A model generated the notes under the pieces. That model saw only the letters and a list, made by a program, of their open reading frames with translations. It did no database searches and was not told the DNA's origin. A stretch of DNA of 64,000 bases from Siniperca chuatsi (taxonomy: Eukaryota > Chordata > Actinopteri > Centrarchiformes > Sinipercidae): NCBI RefSeq assembly GCF_020085105.1, contig NC_058045.1, positions 15,101,833-15,165,832 of the forward strand. Reading direction: 5' to 3'. The position numbers were made by a program, and so were the translations under genes. Positions 59,160 to 64,000 of the stretch are shown one piece after another; position 1 is the stretch's first letter, and each line of letters opens with the position of its first letter.

Positions 59160-59365
59160 TTTCAGGCCTTTCGTGATGGTAAATCAATAGCAGCAACATT
59201 AAGAGGCTCCTTTGCATTTTGAGCACCTTGTCTCTGTCAGTGAATGGAGACATGATGAGAGGTGAGAGAGCATCCATGGTGGTGCCAGCGGGGAGGCCCA
59301 AACTCACTCATTATCTCCCCTCAATTAGACCCACTTGCTTCGCCACCCTGGGCCTCCACAAAGCA
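59160..59365. promoter_or_regulatory. candidate conserved non-coding element
   Basis: Non-repetitive block with GGTAAATCAATAGCAGCAAC, TTTGCAT and CCTCAATTAGACCC motifs and no ORF. Called by eye. Confidence 0.3.
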
Positions 59366-60063
59366 TGTGTGTGTGTATGTGTGTTTCTATTCGCCTTCAC
59401 CCTGCTGAGTTCATCATACAGGAAAGCGAGGAGTGTTTTCACTGAAAATCTCTCTCACTGATCATTCAGATGTAATTGGACAAGCCATCTCTCTCTTTTT
59501 CCTCCCTCTGTGTGTGTGAATGAATAGTGATACGCAGCTCTTTAAAGGGTTTGTTTGACAAATACACAGAGGACAGAGCTGAGCATACAGGTTTTAAACA
59601 GCACCCAAAACTTATTTTAAAATCTAAACAAAGGTGTAACATAATATTATTACGCAAACTGTACATTGTAAACGTCCATCACAGTTTGCAGGCCGAGGTC
59701 ACATTTGTTTTACCCCAAAATAAAGTGGTTCAGATAATCTGGCTAAACATTTTGCTGCTTGGTCTGATTATCTGACTGCTCGTGTTTTTGCCCTATCTGA
59801 CTTAACTGCCATGTTCCCTGATATCAGAAATTACTTTGGTGAGAGCACTGTTATCATAACTGATAAAAATGATGGCCAAAACTTAGGAAATATGACAAAA
59901 ATTGTAATAAATTTAAATTAATAAAGTATCCTAACTCATGCTCTGTCACAGACACACACAGACACGTTAACTAGTTAGCTCTCTATCGTTGCCTCGCTTT
60001 CCCTCTCACACTCTTACTCTTTGGGGTTGTAATGTATCCCAGCAGCCCTGTGGTTCAATCGTT

Positions 60064-60134
60064 AGAGTGAGTGAGTGAGTGAGTGAGTGAGTGAGTGAGT
60101 GAGTGAGTGAGTGAGTGAGTGAGTGAGTGAGTGA

Positions 60135-60192
<58 letters not shown>
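60064..60192. repeat. (GAGT)n array passing into (GT)n
   Basis: About 19 GAGT units (60064-60139) are followed at once by a 53-bp (GT)n run. Confidence 0.97.
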
Positions 60193-60193
<1 letters not shown>

Positions 60194-60829
60194 ACAGCAG
60201 AGGGACTCCAATCCAACATTTATGAGGCCTGTGTGTCTGTGTGTAAGTCTCTGGCCTCTTGTAGCACTGAAGCACAGGTTATAACACAGGAGGAGTTACA
60301 CACACTCGTGTTCATCCTCTTGACAGGGCATTGCCAGGCATGCATTACAACATGCACATAAGCAAACAGACAGACCCAGACACAATGAGGAAATGCCAAG
60401 GACAGTGAGCTGAGCTCTAATGAAGTATGAAAGTTAAGTCTCTCAGTCTGTGTATCTTTGTATGCCTGTGTGTGTGTGGGTGTATACTTGCTACATATTG
60501 AGGTCTTCACAACTTCAAAGGGCTCAAAGACTTGGTTGTGTGTGTGTGACACACCACAAACCATTTATTTCTCTGTCTGACAGACAGAGAAATAAAGGTC
60601 AATTTGTGTGATGTATAGTTTTACAGCTTTACAAAAGCAGTCAGAGAGAGCATCAGGAGACAGAGATGGAGAGAGAGAGAAGGCAATGAATAAATAGTGA
60701 GAAGTAGCAGTGTATATAATATGTGATGAGCAAAGTGAGGAGGAGTTGCAGAAGTTTTTTCTCTCCATCAGTAGCCCAGTACTTGGTCCCATCGGTGCAC
60801 CTTCCTACCCCCCAGAGGGCCTGTTGTTT

Positions 60830-61020
60830 AGGGTTGCGCAGCCACCTAGGCCTTGATGAATTTCTCCCCGTCAACAAATTAAGAACTGCTATTGTTGCTG
60901 TGACAACAAGGCATCCCGGTCGCCGTGGGGAGCACCATGGAGACCAGTGACAGAACTCCAGAATTCTCCTAATCATCCCCAGCTGTCAGGAAGCACCTGG
61001 CCTGACACCTCTGCTTAAAA
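60830..61020. promoter_or_regulatory. candidate conserved non-coding element with RFX-like site
   Basis: Unique block containing GTTGCTGTGACAAC at 60893-60906, a near match to the RFX X-box palindrome, followed by AAGGCATCCCGGTCGCCGTG. No ORF with support. Called by eye. Confidence 0.3.
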
Positions 61021-61334
61021 CCTGTCTCCCAGGCATAAGATAATTACAAGTGCCAGCAGAAAAAGAGAGAGAAGGCAGGGAGAAGGAGAGCTAGTGAGAG
61101 AGGAGAGAAAGAGAGAATTCTTTCTTATAAGTGACTGTGTGAGGAACGGAGTGCAGGAGCTTTTTTAGACAAGTTGCCATTGAAGTAGAGGAAGTGTTCA
61201 AAGGCAGAAGTGGAGCTGAGTGTGGGGAGGTGTCTCGGGTGTCTCCCCTCTCCCCTACAGAGAAGGCCTGGGAGGGGGTCCCTAGATAGCGCTGTGGGGG
61301 ACAGGTGAGGGACGGAGCTGTCACTTGGCCCACA

Positions 61335-61347
61335 TTCACACACACAC

Positions 61348-61390
<43 letters not shown>
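61335..61390. repeat. (CA)n microsatellite
   Basis: CA run with one CG interruption. Confidence 0.96.
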
Positions 61391-61394
<4 letters not shown>

Positions 61395-63429
61395 GACTGT
61401 TTGACTGGTCCAGTACAAATGCTCCACGGATTGCACCACATTTTGAGGGTAACAGTTTGTGGAGTCTCCTTTTCTTTTCTTTTTCATTATTATTTTAGAA
61501 AAGTTATACTAAAGTTATGAAAGCTCTGGTCTGCTGTATGTATAGTTTCAGGGGTAAATAGAGTAATGGCTGGGAGGAAGTGTGTACAGAGCTTACAAAA
61601 CAAAAATCTCACTGCTGACATGCCAAACTGCCTCTCTGTTTCTGAAAAAAAGAAAAACACACAGGGCTCGTGTCACACCAGCCCTCTCTATTTCCAGTCT
61701 GATTGCTAAGTGAGAAAATACTTGCCAAATCAAATGTACTGAGCCACTGAGGAAGAGCAACACACACATTGGCCACATACACACAGTCACACAGAGACAC
61801 GCACACTTACGTTTCATTACAACCTCTCATTTCTCTAGCAGCGGGGCCTTCCTTCAGAATAACACTCCTGTCAACCCAGCCACAGGGGGCTAAATTATTC
61901 AAATACTCTAATTCTTCCCTTCTTCCTCCCTCTCTCTCTTTCCAGCACTCTGCCACTCATAATTTGTCTTTTCATTGTTGCCAATTTAGAGGCAATCCCT
62001 CCCATTAATGATGCCAACTGTTCTAAATGGTGTCGGAGCTGAGAGAACGAAGTAGAAGGGGGAGAAGGGGGGAGATGTCAGTAAGAGGGAAGCGGTGCAC
62101 GTGTGGCAAAGACAATGCTCCGGATTTTACAAGCTGCTGTGCAGATATAAATGGATGATATACTGACTTTCACCCATCTCCCTCTCCTGCCCTCCCACAC
62201 GCTCTGATTGTTAAACAGGCTTTGTTTTATTAACTGTTTAAATGTACATATGTGGCTTTATTTGCCTGTCACTAGTAAGCATATTTTGGGAGATTAAGAA
62301 ATATATCTACATCTGTTTCCTGTGCAGGGTCTACTCGGAATCATAAAACTCTGGAATATATTTTCACTACGAATCAATTAGATCATATACTTTTATGGTC
62401 GCACCTTTGTATTGGCAAGTGGCAAGCTATCTAAAAAACACTTTCTTTTTGTATTGACTGAATGAAAAGTACAATAAAACTGAATACATCAGCGAGGACA
62501 GTGATGATACAGCAAAATGGCACTTAGAATATTGTTATTGTCCTTTTATGTGTTCTCCTGAGATCAGCTATATAAAAATATATATAATATATATAAATAT
62601 ATAAAATCGCATTCAAATCATGAATATTTGAAGTTGAGAAATAATTTATTCACATGATTCAATCAGTGTTATGAACAGGAGAAACAATGTCAATATTTCA
62701 TCTCAGAAATTATGCAAAGACACAGACTCTACCTTGTCTTGAAGCTGAATCTGCATGTTTATAATCTGGATATTTTTCTTAAACTGATAAAAAAAAACAA
62801 TTACAGTGAGCTGCAACGTCTTATGATTTTGACTCCTTTATCTTTGGAGGAGAAACATAGGATTGAGTTGAAATACTTGGAGGTAATTAACTCGATATTT
62901 TTCTTTATCTGTTTCAAGCAGCTTTGATGTGACTTACTTAAAAATACTGGACCCTTGTCTAAATAAATCAGAATAATAGTAAATAAATAACTCATGAAGG
63001 ATGTTGGATCAATGTCAGAACCTCATTTCTTCTCAGTTATACCTGTGCTCGAAATTAATCTGTAAACTATTTTCTTATGATGTTCTTTATTGCAAACACC
63101 ACATACTAATTTTCAGTTTGTTTCACGCAAATTTCCAAATTCACTACTTTCATGTCCAAGTTATAGATTTTGTTTGATGTTATGACTAAACAGAAGCATT
63201 TAAATACCACAGTTCATTTTTTTCAGACCTTATCAGGAGCGATCACAATCACAGGTAGAAGGAGAGTGAAGATGTAGACACAGAAAGACACATGGGGAAG
63301 GAGAGAGCAAAATAAATATTGATTGGTATGTCAAAGAAGGGGCGAGAGACAGAGAGAGAGAGAGTGAGAGAGCCTTGGTTAAGCTGTGTGATGGAACTGT
63401 GCTGCTATCTTAAATTAGGAATCCCATAT

Positions 63430-63660
63430 GAAGGTCTGGATTAACCAAATTTAATCCCTCATCAAACAGACAATAACAGTGCAGCCTAATCCCCCCAATT
63501 CTCAGATTAGCAGCGCTCCTGCTCTCGTCTTGGCAGTGCAGTAGGGGCCGGTGCTGGCCCGTTGAGCTCTCCTCCACAATGACCTCTGGATGAGAACAGG
63601 CTTACAACCCGCAAGCCTGAGCTTCATCACAGCAGCCGCTAGTCAACAAAGTTTCACCGG
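63430..63660. promoter_or_regulatory. candidate conserved non-coding element
   Basis: Non-repetitive, more GC-rich block (CAGATTAGCAGCGCTCCTGC, GGGGCCGGTGCTGGCCCGTT) without coding support, between AT-rich flanks. Called by eye. Confidence 0.3.
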
Positions 63661-64000
63661 ATGAACAGTTATTTGAGACATTCACAGGACATGGGAGGGT
63701 AGAAGAGAGGACGTTTGGGAGTTCTGGATTAACCTGAAATTTTGTTCAATTTCATTTGTACTGTCAAAAACAAGTGTCTCTGAGATATTTAAAAAAGTGT
63801 TCAGTTATACAAATACTGTATATGATTAGATGGAAATTAAATGACGAAAGCTCAAAGAAAGGTCTTTCAGTTCACTTTGACTTTGAAGACCTTGATTGTA
63901 CTACAAAACCTGTAATTAGAGGTTGAGATAGGGGGATGTAATTACCTCTAAGAGTGAGCACCCTGGAGTAAACAAATATGTTCATCAAGCAAATAAAGGA

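Noticed and set aside
60064..60192. Regular short repeats that might suggest a CRISPR array
   Set aside because: Tetranucleotide and dinucleotide microsatellite in a vertebrate genome; no spacers.

Overview
The window is vertebrate nuclear DNA, almost certainly from a ray-finned (teleost) fish. The evidence is multi-exon genes with GT/AG introns of about 0.1-4 kb, very frequent (CA)n, (GA)n and (GAGT)n microsatellites, teleost-type LINE 3' tails, a Tc1-like MITE and several copies of dispersed foldback repeats I recognise from fish genomes. There is no prokaryotic or viral gene organisation.

Layout. (1) 1-8.9 kb: sephs1 (selenophosphate synthetase 1) on the minus strand. Eight coding exons are visible; the C-terminal coding part lies left of the window. 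A candidate non-coding first exon has its donor at 8604. Two introns carry truncated copies of the same LINE, and the left edge holds a foldback element with a perfect 70-bp inverted repeat. (2) 11.0-14.2 kb: bend7 on the minus strand, complete in eight coding exons (455 codons), with a BEN domain at its C-terminus. (3) 16.6-22.9 kb: prpf18 on the plus strand, complete in eleven exons (350 codons), including a 27-nt microexon. It is head to head with bend7 across 2.4 kb that holds a MITE and a LINE tail. (4) 28.7-37.0 kb: a five-exon plus-strand gene of 421 codons encoding a membrane-anchored, MICAL-like/class A FAD-dependent oxidoreductase that I cannot assign to any named vertebrate gene. 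(5) 37.0-64.0 kb: no host gene seen. This stretch holds microsatellites, MITE-like repeats, a broken RLE-type non-LTR retrotransposon (46.75-47.94 kb) and blocks of AT-rich, homeodomain-motif-rich sequence that look like conserved non-coding (enhancer) elements.

The gene order and orientation sephs1(-) bend7(-) prpf18(+) match human 10p13 as I know it, where FRMD4A follows. The enhancer-like desert may therefore serve a neighbouring developmental gene such as frmd4a outside the window; this is inference. The genes do not form one pathway: selenium metabolism, a chromatin/DNA-binding protein, a second-step splicing factor and a flavoenzyme lie side by side.

The best candidate for something undescribed is the FAD gene. 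It keeps the GxGxxG motif and the DG motif, but the usual 'GD' motif appears as GE, and I know of no mammalian gene at this position. All exon limits were set by reading splice signals and phase by eye; no alignment or database search was run.
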